Below are positions 61,175 to 61,283 of a DNA stretch of 61,283 bases, one piece after another. Source of the DNA: Chloroflexota bacterium. Its GTDB lineage: Bacteria; Chloroflexota; Anaerolineae; Anaerolineales; Villigracilaceae. Position 1 is the first letter of the stretch. Each line of letters begins with the position of its first letter. A program made the translations under genes and the position numbers. The notes under the pieces are model-generated. The model saw nothing but the letters and a program-made list of their open reading frames with translations. It was not told the origin of the DNA and made no database searches. The stretch spans positions 1 to 61,283 of the forward strand of contig JAIOAU010000017.1 in assembly GCA_019873655.1 (NCBI GenBank). Reading direction: 5' to 3'.

Positions 61175-61283
61175 GAGCCTGTTATGAACTTTCACAAAAG
61201 ATGAGCGATGGATCGGACGAACTGGTGAAGCATCAGGATAGCAAAAGCCAAATAGTGAAGTCCTTCCAGGATTTCAGGGGTTC
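61175..61283 (-). mobile_element. Edge of an insertion sequence, probably IS4/IS5-like
   Basis: The sequence GAGCCTGTTATGAACTTTCA (61175-61194) looks like a terminal inverted repeat of an IS5-type element. It runs into the 3' end of a transposase-like frame on the minus strand. The rest lies beyond the window. Confidence 0.5.
61192..61283 (-). CDS. Transposase, C-terminal fragment cut by the window edge
   Basis: About 30 codons are open on the minus strand and end with TGA at 61192-61194. The encoded tail reads TPEILEGLHYLAFAILML followed by HQFVRSIAHLL, resembling the C-terminal helix of IS4/IS5-type transposases (LHYLAFAxLML). Only the C-terminus lies in the window, so the family is not certain. 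Confidence 0.5.
   Translation of the reverse strand, partial: TPEILEGLHYLAFAILMLHQFVRSIAHLL

Overview
The window looks like chromosomal DNA of a member of Chloroflexota, most likely class Anaerolineae. This is inferred from the high GC content, the Gram-positive-type SOS box in front of lexA, the DUF4388/small-GTPase pair, a histidine kinase with about eleven GAF domains, sortases without a classical Gram-positive cell-wall gene set, nurA/herA in a bacterium, a large one-piece pyruvate:ferredoxin oxidoreductase, and the AAAGGACACGAAGG-type dispersed repeats. No rRNA, tRNA, CRISPR array or prophage was seen. Species cannot be named from the sequence alone.

Layout. 1-9268: housekeeping genes (MBL hydrolase, Crp-type regulator, M42 peptidase, MazG-like, ClpC, MsrA, tRNA-dihydrouridine synthase, PIG-V-like membrane glycosyltransferase), with palindromic repeats around the dus gene. 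9461-11183 (minus): a peroxiredoxin-glutaredoxin fusion whose peroxidatic cysteine codon is an in-frame TGA followed by a SECIS-like hairpin, then a membrane protein and its PadR regulator. 11366-26128: one ten-gene operon of about 14.8 kb. It runs from a TTGACG-N17-TATAAT promoter to a terminator at 26134 and joins a DUF4388 protein, a Ras-like GTPase, two paralogous alpha/beta hydrolases, a V4R ligand-binding protein, a hexapeptide transferase, an acyl-ACP-reductase-like enzyme, two response regulators and the giant kinase. 26161-29803: a TPP riboswitch with its own terminator, then thiamine pyrophosphokinase, ThiB and ThiP. 29855-31792: LexA with an SOS box inside its promoter, then CorA.

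32075-42974: two SIMPL lipoproteins, then nurA and a small HAS-barrel-like protein. The matching herA lies 5.7 kb further on. Between them sit an IS110 element, a GxxExxY protein, a DNA methyltransferase and a PAS-GGDEF protein, with arrays of the AAAGGACACGAAGG repeat at the borders. The IS110 element can be delimited to the base, and its non-coding end carries a bridge-RNA-like structure whose two loops match the flanking target repeat and the element's own circle junction. 43001-49178: LysM lipoprotein, Nudix hydrolase, pyruvate:ferredoxin oxidoreductase and its usual dihydroorotate-dehydrogenase-like neighbour. 49255-53034: rpsU-infA (minus), ECF sigma factor, DegV, a glutaredoxin-like protein and a PhoB-type regulator. 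53149-56146: a secreted protein with an IPVTG sorting signal and two convergent sortases, one carrying its own LPVTG. 56367-61283: S41 peptidase lipoprotein, Rrf2 regulator, an orphan PstB with an altered signature motif, a Pro/Thr-rich lipoprotein, and the edge of a second insertion sequence.

The most notable items are the selenocysteine peroxiredoxin-glutaredoxin fusion with its SECIS hairpin, the self-consistent IS110 bridge RNA embedded in its own target repeat, the ten-gene acyl-chain/GTPase/giant-kinase operon, and the repeat-bounded cassettes that split a nurA/herA locus.
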